Positions 35,914-44,265 of a stretch of DNA of 64,000 bases are shown one piece after another. Position numbers and translations under genes: made by a program. The notes under the pieces were generated by a model that worked only from the letters and a program-made list of their open reading frames with translations, was not told where the DNA came from and did not search any database. The DNA is from Bacillus sp. FJAT-45350. Its GTDB lineage: Bacteria; Bacillota; Bacilli; Bacillales; NISU01. Where the stretch lies: positions 200,838-264,837 of the forward strand of contig NZ_NISU01000002.1 of NCBI RefSeq assembly GCF_002335805.1, in the 5' to 3' direction. Positions within the stretch are counted from its first letter, which is position 1. The number at the start of each line of letters is the position of its first letter.

Positions 35914-36072
35914 ATGTCAGAACCGATTATTTTTGCCATTACGATTTTTATTGGTTGGCTAATCTTTGATTTTGTGAAACATAAAAAGCTAACGAAGGAA
36001 TTAGTAATAGGAGCATTAATTGTTGCGATCATTGCTGGGCTTGGGTGGTTTGTTTTAGATTTATTATTTTAA
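35914..36072 (+). CDS. Small two-helix membrane protein, 52 residues
   Basis: The ORF starts MSEPIIFAITIFIGWLIFDF and has two hydrophobic segments joined by a basic loop (VKHKKLTKE). ggggaga lies 8 bases upstream. Family not recognised. It ends 27 bp before the nitrilase-like gene and is probably co-transcribed with it. Confidence 0.7.
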   Translation: MSEPIIFAITIFIGWLIFDFVKHKKLTKELVIGALIVAIIAGLGWFVLDLLF

Positions 36073-36099
36073 TAAATGGGTAAGTGGAGGGGGAGCTAG

Positions 36100-36858
36100 A
36101 TGAAGAGATTACGAGTTGCTTTACTACACTTGTTACCTAAAGCTGGAGATTTACAATTCAATCAAAATTTAATTGAAAAAGCAGTTATGATAGCTGGAGA
36201 AAAAAATGTAGATTGGATTATCACACCTGAACTAGCGACTAGTGGTTTGCAGTTTTCTAGCATAGGTACGGACTGGATAACCCAACAGCCAGATACTTGG
36301 ATGAATCATTTTTGTACTATTGTGAAGAGTATTAATGCTACTGTCTTCCTTGGATGTGCAGAACGTTCGAAGGAAGGAGCACTACATAATTCTGTTTTTG
36401 TTATAAGTGAGAAGGGTGAAATAATAGGTAATCAAAAGAAGTTAGCAAGAGTAGATAATTGGTCGACATCAGGTGAAGTAGTTGAACCGATATCTTTAGA
36501 GAATATAAAAGTTGGTGTATTAATTTGTGCAGATTCCTATACAGGGAATTATGCAGACAAATTACTAACGAAGGGTGCAGAAATTCTAATTGCACCTTCC
36601 TCTTGGGGACCAGGCTTACATGGACCAAATGGAGAGTGGGAACAGCGCTCTATTGATACCGGGTTACCTATCTTTGTTTGTAATCGTACCGGAGAGGATG
36701 AAACTGTGTCCTTTTGGGAAGCGGAGAGTTCTGTAATAAAAGACGGCAAACGCCTTCTTACTTACAAATCGAAACAATCTGCCATTCTACTGTTTGATTG
36801 GGATTTGGAAGCTATGAATTTAGTGTCTACGTCTTTTGATGTGGAGTATATATGGTGA
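36100..36858 (+). CDS. Carbon-nitrogen hydrolase (nitrilase superfamily)
   Basis: This 252-residue protein has the nitrilase triad: E44 (TPELATSG), K113 (NQKKLARV) and C143 (LICADSYTG). Members hydrolyse amides or nitriles; the substrate here is unclear. gggggag precedes the ATG. The WGPGLHGPNGEWEQR insertion after the nucleophile is unlike omega-amidase and suggests a small-molecule amidase of unknown specificity. Confidence 0.85.
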   Translation: MKRLRVALLHLLPKAGDLQFNQNLIEKAVMIAGEKNVDWIITPELATSGLQFSSIGTDWITQQPDTWMNHFCTIVKSINATVFLGCAERSKEGALHNSVFVISEKGEIIGNQKKLARVDNWSTSGEVVEPISLENIKVGVLICADSYTGNYADKLLTKGAEILIAPSSWGPGLHGPNGEWEQRSIDTGLPIFVCNRTGEDETVSFWEAESSVIKDGKRLLTYKSKQSAILLFDWDLEAMNLVSTSFDVEYIW

Positions 36859-37015
36859 AACGAACAAACGAATGGGAGTTTAAAGCAAAACATTTATTGG
36901 GATTCCTCTCGCAGTTGGTACGATACTAAATATAAATTGATATTTTTAAATATTTCCATTATCATAAAGGTAGAAACTAGTAAAAAGTTTCTATGAATTA
37001 ACTATAAATAATTTT
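36859..37015. other. AT-rich spacer before the riboswitch
   Basis: No gene or terminator is clear here; the riboswitch promoter should lie in this stretch. Confidence 0.4.
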
Positions 37016-37195
37016 TGGAATTCTAGGTGTCTAATAGACTTAATAGGGAATCTGGTGGAAATCCAGAGCTGTCCCCGCAACTGTAAGTGTGGATGAAATG
37101 AGAAACCACTGTATAAGTAACTTTACCGGTGCTTATACGGGAAGGCTCAGAGTAAGAAGAAGCACGAGTCAGGAGACCTGCCTAACTTCCATAAG
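37016..37195 (+). promoter_or_regulatory. Cobalamin (B12) riboswitch
   Basis: The B12-box elements appear in order: AATAGGGAA, GGTGGAAATCC, AGCTGTCCCCGCAACTGTAA, GGGAAGGC and GAGTCAGGAGACCTGCC. The distal T-rich hairpin at 37225-37272 is the likely expression platform. It controls the [2Fe-2S] protein gene at 37335. Confidence 0.95.
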
Positions 37196-37224
37196 TTTCA
37201 TTTCTTCGGGGTGAGAGAAGTTGA

Positions 37225-37272
37225 AACGGCAGGGATATCATGTTCTTTCATGATAATAATATTGCCGTTTTA
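37225..37272 (+). terminator. Riboswitch-controlled terminator
   Basis: AAACGGCA pairs with TGCCGTTT, with an inner ATATCAT/ATGATA stem, followed by T-rich sequence, 30 bases after the aptamer. This indicates transcriptional control, off when B12 is bound. Confidence 0.75.
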
Positions 37273-37334
37273 TGCTCTTTCTCCGTTGGTGAGGAAGGGC
37301 TTTTTATATTAAGAAACTGAGAGGGGATAACGTA

Positions 37335-37730
37335 ATGGCTACTTGGGATTTATCTAATACAAACCATCATTTATTGATTTGTAATGGAGGAAGTTGCAAT
37401 AAGTCTGGAGCAGAGGAATTAACACTAACAGTAAGAAATGAAATTAGTAATCGTGGATTAGATAACATGATACATACAACAAGAACACGATGCAATGGTC
37501 GTTGCAAGGATAAATGTGTTGTAGTTGATTATCCAAAAGGGGACTGGTATCAAAATATGGAGCCTGAAGATGTTTCAGATTTTATTGATTCACTATGTGC
37601 AAACCAAACATTTTCTAAGAAATTAGCACTTTCTTATAATGGAGCAGGGTTTGAAAGTGGAGATGGTACAGTAACGGGTGATCTAAAAAATGTTGAAGTT
37701 GTGAGTAAGGTTTCAAAAGTGTACGAGTAA
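37335..37730 (+). CDS. CbiW-like [2Fe-2S] ferredoxin-type protein
   Basis: The 131-residue protein has a thioredoxin-like [2Fe-2S] fold with CNGGSCNKSG (C16, C21) and RCNGRCKDKC (C53, C57, C61). It resembles CbiW, the ferredoxin-like protein of Bacillus cobalamin operons. Its control by a B12 riboswitch supports a corrinoid role. No cbi or cob gene follows, so it is separated from any pathway it serves. Confidence 0.82.
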   Translation: MATWDLSNTNHHLLICNGGSCNKSGAEELTLTVRNEISNRGLDNMIHTTRTRCNGRCKDKCVVVDYPKGDWYQNMEPEDVSDFIDSLCANQTFSKKLALSYNGAGFESGDGTVTGDLKNVEVVSKVSKVYE

Positions 37731-37972
37731 AGATATTGTGAGGATAATGGATAAATTGTTTAAACGAAGTGGTTCGGACACTAGTTCCGTTAATTTGATA
37801 TTACTAGTTGATTTAGAGAATAATTGGATCCTAATTCCGCTATTTGTATATATGACGTCCAAATCATAAGTTTTAAGAGGGGATAACGGATACAATGTCC
37901 ATAAAGAATGTAATATTAGAGGGTTTTATGATAATAACGGAACCTGTGTCCCTATTCGAGGTAACAATCAAT

Positions 37973-38623
37973 TCATAGTCTTAGTTTATAAGTACGCGCT
38001 CGTTTTTCTCCACTTGCTACACTTAGAATTTGTAAATCAACAAGCTTATGCAAAGTACGTCTAGCATGGCGGTCACTTATTCGTAGGTGATTAGCAATTT
38101 CGAGTGGGGTAAAGGGGCGTAATAAGCGTCGTGCAAATCGCACAATTTCTGCTTCAAGCCATGATAACTGTGCAGGGGAATCAGTAGAGAGGAATTTTCC
38201 TATAAATGCTAGTATGAGTTGTTGGCATTTTTGTGGCTCATCTTTAATTGATAAGTACGCAATTGGTAACAATGTCCACCCGTCAAGAGTCAATAAAGAG
38301 TGTCTCCAGCATAAATCTTTAAATCGCCTAACATCTAAATCTCTAGCATGTGGTCCATAACCTTGGATTTCAATACAACCTTTAGAGTGCATAGGCATGT
38401 ACGTAAGATCAAGGTAACGATAACCATTGTTGAAATCTCGCACTTCCCATTCAGGGTACAAGTGGTCTAAGTTCCCTATAGTAGGGAACCAAATTGATCT
38501 TAGAAACTCAACAGTTCCGTGGCCAAGTCCATTTTCAAGGAGCTCGCGCCTTCTTGGGTTTCTCTCTTCGGTAAGATTTGTTTGGAGCCATTCTTCGTAC
38601 TTTATTTCAAATTTACTAACCAT
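37973..38623 (-). CDS. DUF559-like nuclease-fold protein with C-terminal winged helix
   Basis: The 216-residue protein has an N-terminal region with PEWEVRDFNNGYRYLDLTY and CIEIQGYGPHARD, spaced like the E/D-ExK-type core of restriction-endonuclease folds, but the usual Lys is replaced. The C-terminal 60 residues (TPLEIANHLRISDRHARRTL) form a winged-helix DNA-binding domain. Similar proteins are common in Bacillus and of unknown role. It may be a DNA-binding regulator. Confidence 0.7.
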   Translation of the reverse strand: MVSKFEIKYEEWLQTNLTEERNPRRRELLENGLGHGTVEFLRSIWFPTIGNLDHLYPEWEVRDFNNGYRYLDLTYMPMHSKGCIEIQGYGPHARDLDVRRFKDLCWRHSLLTLDGWTLLPIAYLSIKDEPQKCQQLILAFIGKFLSTDSPAQLSWLEAEIVRFARRLLRPFTPLEIANHLRISDRHARRTLHKLVDLQILSVASGEKRARTYKLRL

Positions 38624-39019
38624 ATATCACTTTCCTTCCTGGTTTTTTAATAACACCTCAAAACTAAGTAATATTGTTAATAATTAGTATAAGTTGCTAT
38701 TCTACATTCGACAACCATTTAATTCAAAATAAAAAGAAGGTAGCCAACGATATGTGGCTACCTTCTAAACCTTTCCCACTCATTATACAAATCTGGGGTC
38801 GTAACGATTGTTGTATTTAACAAACACCTCATCTCTTCATGTTAGAAACAATCTTGAAATTTCGGTTCTTTGTCCAACACAATCACCTCATTTAAAAGGT
38901 AAATCGATAATTTTCCTCATTGTATAATTAACATCAAGTTAATGATGGGAGAGGGTTTGTGAGGTGCATTACTGCTCCTCAATAATTATGATGTCCAGAA
39001 TGAAGAAAAGTATTCAAAA
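38624..39019. other. Sparse region with a minus-strand micro-transcript candidate
   Basis: On the minus strand, tgaggtg sites at about 38885 and 38828 precede tiny frames (for example MDKEPKFQDCF, 11 codons), ending in the terminator at 38729-38766. No gene of normal size is present. Confidence 0.4.
38729..38766 (-). terminator. Terminator of a short minus-strand transcript
   Basis: A perfect 12-bp stem AGAAGGTAGCCA/TGGCTACCTTCT; the T-run lies on the minus-strand side. No ordinary gene on that strand ends here. Confidence 0.75.
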
Positions 39020-39142
39020 TTAATTATGTCTATTTGATTTTCTTCCTTTTGTTTTCTTAGATGTACTTGGTTTCCCTCCGGCACGTGACCTTGGGTTCGT
39101 TTCATTAGCATGTTCGACGGCTTGTTCAAGTTCTTTTCTCAT
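39020..39142 (-). CDS. Small basic protein, 40 residues
   Basis: A frame from ATG 39142 gives MRKELEQAVEHANETNPRSR followed by AGGKPSTSKKTKGRKSNRHN, 40 residues, very basic towards the C-terminus. The SD gggagg lies 8 bases upstream. The composition resembles small spore or DNA-associated proteins of Bacilli, but I cannot name a family. Confidence 0.7.
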   Translation of the reverse strand: MRKELEQAVEHANETNPRSRAGGKPSTSKKTKGRKSNRHN

Positions 39143-39392
39143 CTGTAATTCCTCCCTTTGAATTTTGACATTACCCATAGAGTTTCCGATTTGAATAGTT
39201 TTATCTCTGTTAAAAATTGCATAAGCAGTGCTAACTTCGTCGAATTTTAAATAAACATGTAGTAAATGAATATTCTGTATGTTAAAATAATTTGTTTTAG
39301 TGGTGGATGTACATGATATTAAATGAAATAAGGAGAAATTGAAAGGAAACCTTGAATGATTTGCGCTTTCATGTTCATTGTTTGCGTTTTCA

Positions 39393-39420
39393 TTGACTGG
39401 AAACGCTTTTGCTATATAAT
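39393..39420 (+). promoter_or_regulatory. Consensus sigma-A promoter of the 38-residue gene
   Basis: TTGACT (39393-39398) and TATAAT (39415-39420), 16 bp apart. The spacer contains TGGAAACGCTTTTG, similar to a catabolite (cre) site but with a mismatched end. Confidence 0.75.
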
Positions 39421-39471
39421 ACTAAAAGTTGCATAATAAAGGTAACTTATAAATGAAAGAAGGCAATGCAA

Positions 39472-39588
39472 ATGAAAATCGTATTAGCGAAAGTCTTAGA
39501 CTATTTATGTGAATGCCAAGAGCAAAAAGCAAAGCTAATCGTAGAAGACCTTAATAAAAATGGAGTACATTACTGGTATTCATCATAA
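39472..39588 (+). CDS. Small protein, 38 residues, unknown function
   Basis: The frame MKIVLAKVLDYLCECQEQKA...NGVHYWYSS is 38 codons long, preceded by agaagg, a consensus promoter about 50 bases upstream, and followed at once by a strong terminator. Such a complete cassette argues for a real gene. It has two cysteines (C13, C15) and an amphipathic helix. Family not recognised. Confidence 0.75.
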   Translation: MKIVLAKVLDYLCECQEQKAKLIVEDLNKNGVHYWYSS

Positions 39589-39595
39589 TTATAAC

Positions 39596-39632
39596 GCCCC
39601 ATTCGCAAAATATGCGAATGGGGCTTCTTTTT
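39596..39632 (+). terminator. Terminator of the 38-residue gene
   Basis: GCCCCATTCGCA pairs with TGCGAATGGGGC, loop aaat, then T-rich. Confidence 0.9.
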
Positions 39633-39715
39633 AATTAATCTAAATTATTGACTGAAAGACAAGTGTTGTAATAAGGTTACTTTGTATTGAGAGAGTAAAG
39701 AGAGTAGGCGATAGT

Positions 39716-40648
39716 ATGTCAAAAATTTATATAATTCATGAAAATGATGAATGGACAGTACATTTAACGAAGCGACTAAAGGAATTACACCTACCTTATG
39801 AGGAATGGCATTTGAAAAATGGAGTTGTTGATTTACAGTCGGTTCCTCCTGAAGGTGTATTTTATAGCCGAATGAGTGCGTCATCACATACAAGAGGACA
39901 CCGATACGCTCCAGAATTAGCTAATGCTGTAATTGCGTGGTTAGAGCGTCATAGTAGAAAGGTATTTAACGGGAGTCGAGCTCTTGAATTAGAAGTAAGT
40001 AAAGTAGCTCAATATCTTGCGTTAAGCATAGAAGGAATTACAACTCCGAAAACGATTGCTGCTGTAGGAAGAGAGCAGCTTATTGAGGCTGCAAAGCAGT
40101 TTGAAGGACAACCTTTTATTACGAAGCATAATCGGGCTGGTAAGGGTTTAGGAGTGCAATTGTTTCAAAGTACTAAAGACCTTGAGAAATACGTGAATGG
40201 TGAGGAGTTCGATGAGCCAGTTGACGGGATTACTCTAATACAGGAATATATTTCAGCTCCAGAGCCATATATCACACGTTGTGAGTTTGTTGGTGGGAAG
40301 TTTATCTATGCTGTCAAAGTGGATACGTCGAATGGATTTGAGTTATGTCCAGCTGAGGCATGCCAAATTGGCGACTTATATTGCCCGGTAGGTGAAGAGA
40401 AAGAGGAAAAGCCGATGTTTGAAGTTATTCCTAATTTTGAAGACCCTCTAATAGAGAAACTAGAGCGTTTTTTAGAGAAAAATGAGATTCATGTTGCTGG
40501 GATAGAATTTATTCGTAATCAAGAAGGGGTTATCTACACGTATGATGTAAATACGAATACAAATTATAATCCAGAAGCTGAACAAGTAGCAGGAGTATAT
40601 GGAATGCTAGAATTATCCAAGTTTTTAGGGGAAGAGCTAGACAAATAA
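39716..40648 (+). CDS. ATP-grasp ligase (RimK-like)
   Basis: This 310-residue protein has the ATP-grasp features KHNRAGKGLGVQLF (phosphate loop region), IQEYISAPEPYITRCEFVGG and FIRNQEGVIYTYDVNTNTNYN with metal ligands. It is related to RimK/glutathione-synthase-type ligases that join an amine to a carboxylate. The substrate is unknown and no obvious partner is adjacent. Confidence 0.82.
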   Translation: MSKIYIIHENDEWTVHLTKRLKELHLPYEEWHLKNGVVDLQSVPPEGVFYSRMSASSHTRGHRYAPELANAVIAWLERHSRKVFNGSRALELEVSKVAQYLALSIEGITTPKTIAAVGREQLIEAAKQFEGQPFITKHNRAGKGLGVQLFQSTKDLEKYVNGEEFDEPVDGITLIQEYISAPEPYITRCEFVGGKFIYAVKVDTSNGFELCPAEACQIGDLYCPVGEEKEEKPMFEVIPNFEDPLIEKLERFLEKNEIHVAGIEFIRNQEGVIYTYDVNTNTNYNPEAEQVAGVYGMLELSKFLGEELDK

Positions 40649-40657
40649 ACAGATAAA

Positions 40658-40690
40658 ACAAAGGAGCTTCCCATCGGGAGCTCCTTTGTT
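40658..40690. terminator. Bidirectional terminator between the ATP-grasp gene and phaC
   Basis: AACAAAGGAGCT/AGCTCCTTTGTT with a T-rich 3' flank, just before the convergent phaC stop. Confidence 0.9.
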
Positions 40691-40693
40691 ATT

Positions 40694-41773
40694 TTATGAA
40701 CGTACAGCTAACCATTCCCCGATTTTGGGGTAAGTCATATTAACAGCTTTAGGTCCAAAGGTTATTGAAACATGACCAGTAGGCATAGAAACATACTCTT
40801 TATCTTCACTTGAAATCTTATCCATAAGTGCTTCAACTTGATGTGGCATCGCAACATGATCACGCTCAGCGGAAAGGTTAAGTACATTTGCTTTAATTGT
40901 ACTTAAATCTACCTTACGGCCACGGATAACTAGTTCACCATTTATTAATTTGTTTTGTTGATAAAAGTCCCTGATCCATTGGCGATAAGCTTCTCCTGGA
41001 AAAGGTATGCCGTCTTGTAACCACTTTTGCATAAGTTTCCAGCTTTCAACAAATTTGGGATTATCAGCTCTATCATATAGGCTAATGAATGGACCGTTAA
41101 AATTGGTTAGTGGCTTCAAAATTTTATTACCATAATCAATCATTTCAGGGGGTACATTTCCTAATGTTTCAACGACCTTATCAACATCAAAGTAACGGTC
41201 GTTTAAGATGCAACCATACAAACCAGTATCTGCAAAATCAAATGGACTTGTCATAAAGATTAAATTCTTTATTGGTAACTCTGGGTGAAGGGAAGCAAAG
41301 ATAGATGTCATTGTCCCACCCATACAATAGCCAAGTATTGAAACATCCTCAGATTTTGATGTACGTAGTACCTTTTTTACAGCACGTGGGATGTAATCTA
41401 GTATAAAATCATCGAGCTTCATCCGACGGTCCTCGTAACACGGTGTACCCCAATCCAACAGGTATACATCAAACCCCTGATTGACAAGGTATTCAACCAT
41501 ACTATTGCCTTTAGCAAGGTCCAGAATGTAAGGCTTGTTGATAAGAGCGTAAATCATAAGCAGTGGTGTAGTGTGCTTTTTAGGTTGGTCAGACACATAG
41601 CGATATAGCTTAGTTTTGTTTTTCGTCCAAATAACTTCTTTTGGTGTAATACCTACTTCAGGTTCGGCATCGGTTGTTAATACTTCCATCGTTCGTTTGT
41701 ACCGTTGATAAGACTTTTGCGCATCTTCAGGCAGTAATTCAACGATTTTATTTATTTCTTTTTCTATAATCAT
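40694..41773 (-). CDS. phaC: Polyhydroxyalkanoate synthase, class IV catalytic subunit
   Basis: PhaC polymerises (R)-3-hydroxyacyl-CoA into storage polyester. The 359-residue protein has the lipase-like box GYCMGG with nucleophile C150, D305 (SAERDHVA) and H334 (TGHVSI). The size and the neighbouring phaR place it in class IV (PhaRC), the Bacillus type. It is the last gene of phaR-phaB-phaC on the minus strand. Confidence 0.95.
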   Translation of the reverse strand: MIIEKEINKIVELLPEDAQKSYQRYKRTMEVLTTDAEPEVGITPKEVIWTKNKTKLYRYVSDQPKKHTTPLLMIYALINKPYILDLAKGNSMVEYLVNQGFDVYLLDWGTPCYEDRRMKLDDFILDYIPRAVKKVLRTSKSEDVSILGYCMGGTMTSIFASLHPELPIKNLIFMTSPFDFADTGLYGCILNDRYFDVDKVVETLGNVPPEMIDYGNKILKPLTNFNGPFISLYDRADNPKFVESWKLMQKWLQDGIPFPGEAYRQWIRDFYQQNKLINGELVIRGRKVDLSTIKANVLNLSAERDHVAMPHQVEALMDKISSEDKEYVSMPTGHVSITFGPKAVNMTYPKIGEWLAVRS

Positions 41774-41796
41774 AAACTTTCCTCCTAGCTTATCGC

Positions 41797-42540
41797 TTAC
41801 ATGTATAAACCACCATTGATATTTAATTGCTGACCAGTAATATATGTGCCGTCTTTACATAGGAAAAGTACTCCTTTAGCAATTTCTTCGCCTTGACCAA
41901 AACGTTTTTGTGGAATTTTTGCTTTAATTTGCTCACGTATGTTTTCGGGAATTTCTGAAATCATACTTGTTTCAATAAATCCAGGGCAAACGGCATTAAC
42001 AGTTACATTTGTTTTAGCAAGCTCAAGAGCAAGCGATTTAGTGAAGCCAATCATTCCGGCTTTTGCTGCTGAATAATTGGTTTGACCAAAGCCACCTGAT
42101 TGACCAATAATTGAAGAGATGTTAATGATTCTTCCTGCTTCTGATGCTGTTATATGTTTGAGGGCTGGAGCGACTGTATTGTAGACGCTATTTAAATTCA
42201 CATCGATAACACTTCTCCAACTTTCTTCAGATAGCTTCTTGAAGGAGCTATCTCTTGTAATCCCAGCATTGTTGATTAAGAAATCCAATTGTCCATATGT
42301 ATCAATTGCTGCCTCAACAAGTGTAGATGCTTCCTCTGACTTTGAAACATTTGCTTGAACGGCAATCGCATGGCCACCATTTTCCTGTATTTCTTTCACT
42401 AATTTTTCAGCTGCATCATTACTGCTGTTATAGTTTAAGACAATTTTTACACCATTTGCTGCAAGCTCTTTAGAAATTGCTGCTCCGATACCTACTGCTC
42501 CACCTGTAATAATAGCTACTTTGTCTTGTAAATTAATCAT
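41797..42540 (-). CDS. phaB: Acetoacetyl-CoA reductase (PhaB)
   Basis: This 247-residue short-chain dehydrogenase has GGAVGIG, NNAG and YSAAKAG with the catalytic Tyr and Lys. It reduces acetoacetyl-CoA to (R)-3-hydroxybutyryl-CoA with NADPH. ATG 42540 is preferred to GTG 42549, which is too close to aaggaa. It lies 24 bases after phaR and 23 before phaC. Confidence 0.93.
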   Translation of the reverse strand: MINLQDKVAIITGGAVGIGAAISKELAANGVKIVLNYNSSNDAAEKLVKEIQENGGHAIAVQANVSKSEEASTLVEAAIDTYGQLDFLINNAGITRDSSFKKLSEESWRSVIDVNLNSVYNTVAPALKHITASEAGRIINISSIIGQSGGFGQTNYSAAKAGMIGFTKSLALELAKTNVTVNAVCPGFIETSMISEIPENIREQIKAKIPQKRFGQGEEIAKGVLFLCKDGTYITGQQLNINGGLYM

Positions 42541-42564
42541 GTATCTCACGTTCCTTTTCTTTGT

Positions 42565-42987
42565 TTATTTACTTTTATTGTTTTTTAGTAACTGTGTAAC
42601 TTCATCTAATTTTGAGCTTAGATTTTTCACTTCGGTTTTCAACAATGTCATTTCTCGCTTAACGACAGCAGGTGAAGGTTCATTATCTTTACTTTCTTCT
42701 AATTGGTCCTCTATGTTATCTACTTTTGAATCTAGATTTACTACCATAGATGACAAATTTGAAATATCTTCTCGTGTGGGAAGGTTCAATTGTTCAAAAT
42801 ATTGTTTTGTCGTTTGGTCAATGAGCTTTTTGTAAAATAAATTAGTATCTAGAACCCTACCTACCCATTCAGAAAACTCTTCTTTATTCATCATTTCTTC
42901 CAAGCTCTTTTCCATGTAGGACTCAGTGTTTTGATAGTAATCCTTCCAAAGGGAATAAGGATCAAATGTTGTTTTTTCAGTCGTCAA
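42565..42987 (-). CDS. phaR: PHA synthase subunit PhaR
   Basis: The 140-residue helical protein starts with FDPYSLWKDYYQNTESY and ends in a coiled coil (VVNLDSKVDNIEDQLEE). It is required for class IV PhaC activity and found only in Bacillus-type pha clusters. It is the first gene of the minus-strand operon, divergent from phaQ. Confidence 0.92.
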   Translation of the reverse strand: MTTEKTTFDPYSLWKDYYQNTESYMEKSLEEMMNKEEFSEWVGRVLDTNLFYKKLIDQTTKQYFEQLNLPTREDISNLSSMVVNLDSKVDNIEDQLEESKDNEPSPAVVKREMTLLKTEVKNLSSKLDEVTQLLKNNKSK

Positions 42988-43183
42988 TATTCGTACTCCT
43001 CCTGTCTGTTATAAATTTAGTAACTATTTGATATAAAGTTACTTTCATTAGGTAGGGTTAATGGCTTTTGTTCATTGAATTAGGTAAGTAATCAATTAAC
43101 CTTATATATGTTTATAAAAATAGAACCCAAAATAGTCCTGGAGTATTTCGTAAAAAAACGACAATTACTTCCAAAATAAAGAG

Positions 43184-43216
43184 TTGACGATATGGTTATA
43201 TAGGTGTAAATTACAC
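43184..43216 (+). promoter_or_regulatory. phaQ promoter with palindromic operator
   Basis: TTGACG (43184-43189) and TAAATT (43207-43212) are 17 bp apart. The perfect palindrome GTGTAAATTACAC (43204-43216) covers the -10. It is well placed for autoregulation by PhaQ. Confidence 0.6.
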
Positions 43217-43246
43217 TTATAAGAAAAAAAGACATAGGTGAGGAAA

Positions 43247-43672
43247 ATGACAGAGACTAATAACAACAATACGGAGAATAAGCGAAGTAAGCTTGAAAAG
43301 AACATCAGTGGGGCACCGAAGAATATGTTGATTCCATTTTTGCTATTGAGTTTACGTGGAGGCTTAACCCTTCATGGGTACAAACTAATTCAGCAACTAA
43401 CCAATTTTGGATTTCCATCGGTTGACCAAGGAAACGTCTATCGTTTGCTAAGACAATTAGAAAAGGACGACTTGGTTAGTTCGCAATGGGATACGTCCAG
43501 TGGTGGACCAGCAAAGAGACTATATTCAATTACGAAAGCCGGAGAAGAATACCTAGACCTATGGGCAAATTCTCTAGAGCAATATCAATCGATGTTAAAT
43601 AGCTTCTTTTCGATGTACACGAACTTTTTCATGCCGACAGGTAGTAAAGAAGATGATGAAGACGCTAGATGA
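43247..43672 (+). CDS. phaQ: PadR-like PHB-responsive repressor PhaQ
   Basis: This 141-residue protein has a PadR winged helix (LHGYKLIQQL, VYRLLRQLEKDDLV, RLYSITKAGEEYL). PhaQ of Bacillus megaterium represses phaP and itself and is released by polyhydroxybutyrate. ATG 43247 is preferred to GTG 43238; aggtg lies 6 bases upstream. It is followed at 57 bp by phaP. Confidence 0.9.
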   Translation: MTETNNNNTENKRSKLEKNISGAPKNMLIPFLLLSLRGGLTLHGYKLIQQLTNFGFPSVDQGNVYRLLRQLEKDDLVSSQWDTSSGGPAKRLYSITKAGEEYLDLWANSLEQYQSMLNSFFSMYTNFFMPTGSKEDDEDAR

Positions 43673-43728
43673 TCCTGCAGGTTAGCTTGCAATCATATAA
43701 AGAAACGACTATTGAGGAGGATGTAATT

Positions 43729-44223
43729 ATGCTAATGCCGTCTAAAGAAAGTGGAGCTAAAGTCTTTAATATGGTTTGGGAGAATACTGAGAATGGAATG
43801 GAAAGCTTCTTTAGCTTTCATAAAGAGTTAGGAAGGTTGTCTTTGGAAACGGTAGAAAAACAAAGGGAGATGTGGGATTCTTCGTTTGTGAAACTTTCTA
43901 ATTTTGAACAAGAAGTCGAAAAGGTAACAAAGGAAATGATGTTTTCTCTGAAGGAAAATGCTGATGAATCATCAACTGAGGCATTTGGTACTTGGTTTGA
44001 AAAAGTAAATGAAATTATAGGACGTATGAAGGATATTCGTGAGACTCCTAGTAAAGCTATGTCAAAGGTACTCGAGGATTCACATCAAAGACTATATGAG
44101 GCAGAAAAAAAACTAATCGAAGAACAAGGGAAGATACAAAAAGATACGAAGGAACGGTTAGAAAACTTACTAGTACAAGTGAAAGAATCTCAAAAGCAAA
44201 TGATTGATAAACTAGCTCTTTAA
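43729..44223 (+). CDS. phaP: Phasin PhaP
   Basis: The 164-residue helical, charged protein coats polyhydroxyalkanoate granules. ATG 43729 has gaggagg 8 bases upstream; the longer frame from 43669 reads through the phaQ stop. Assignment rests on position between phaQ and phaJ and on composition, since phasins vary in sequence. Confidence 0.85.
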   Translation: MLMPSKESGAKVFNMVWENTENGMESFFSFHKELGRLSLETVEKQREMWDSSFVKLSNFEQEVEKVTKEMMFSLKENADESSTEAFGTWFEKVNEIIGRMKDIRETPSKAMSKVLEDSHQRLYEAEKKLIEEQGKIQKDTKERLENLLVQVKESQKQMIDKLAL

Positions 44224-44265
44224 AAGGAATGAACAACCTGAAATTATAAGTAGGGAGTTGTTTAC

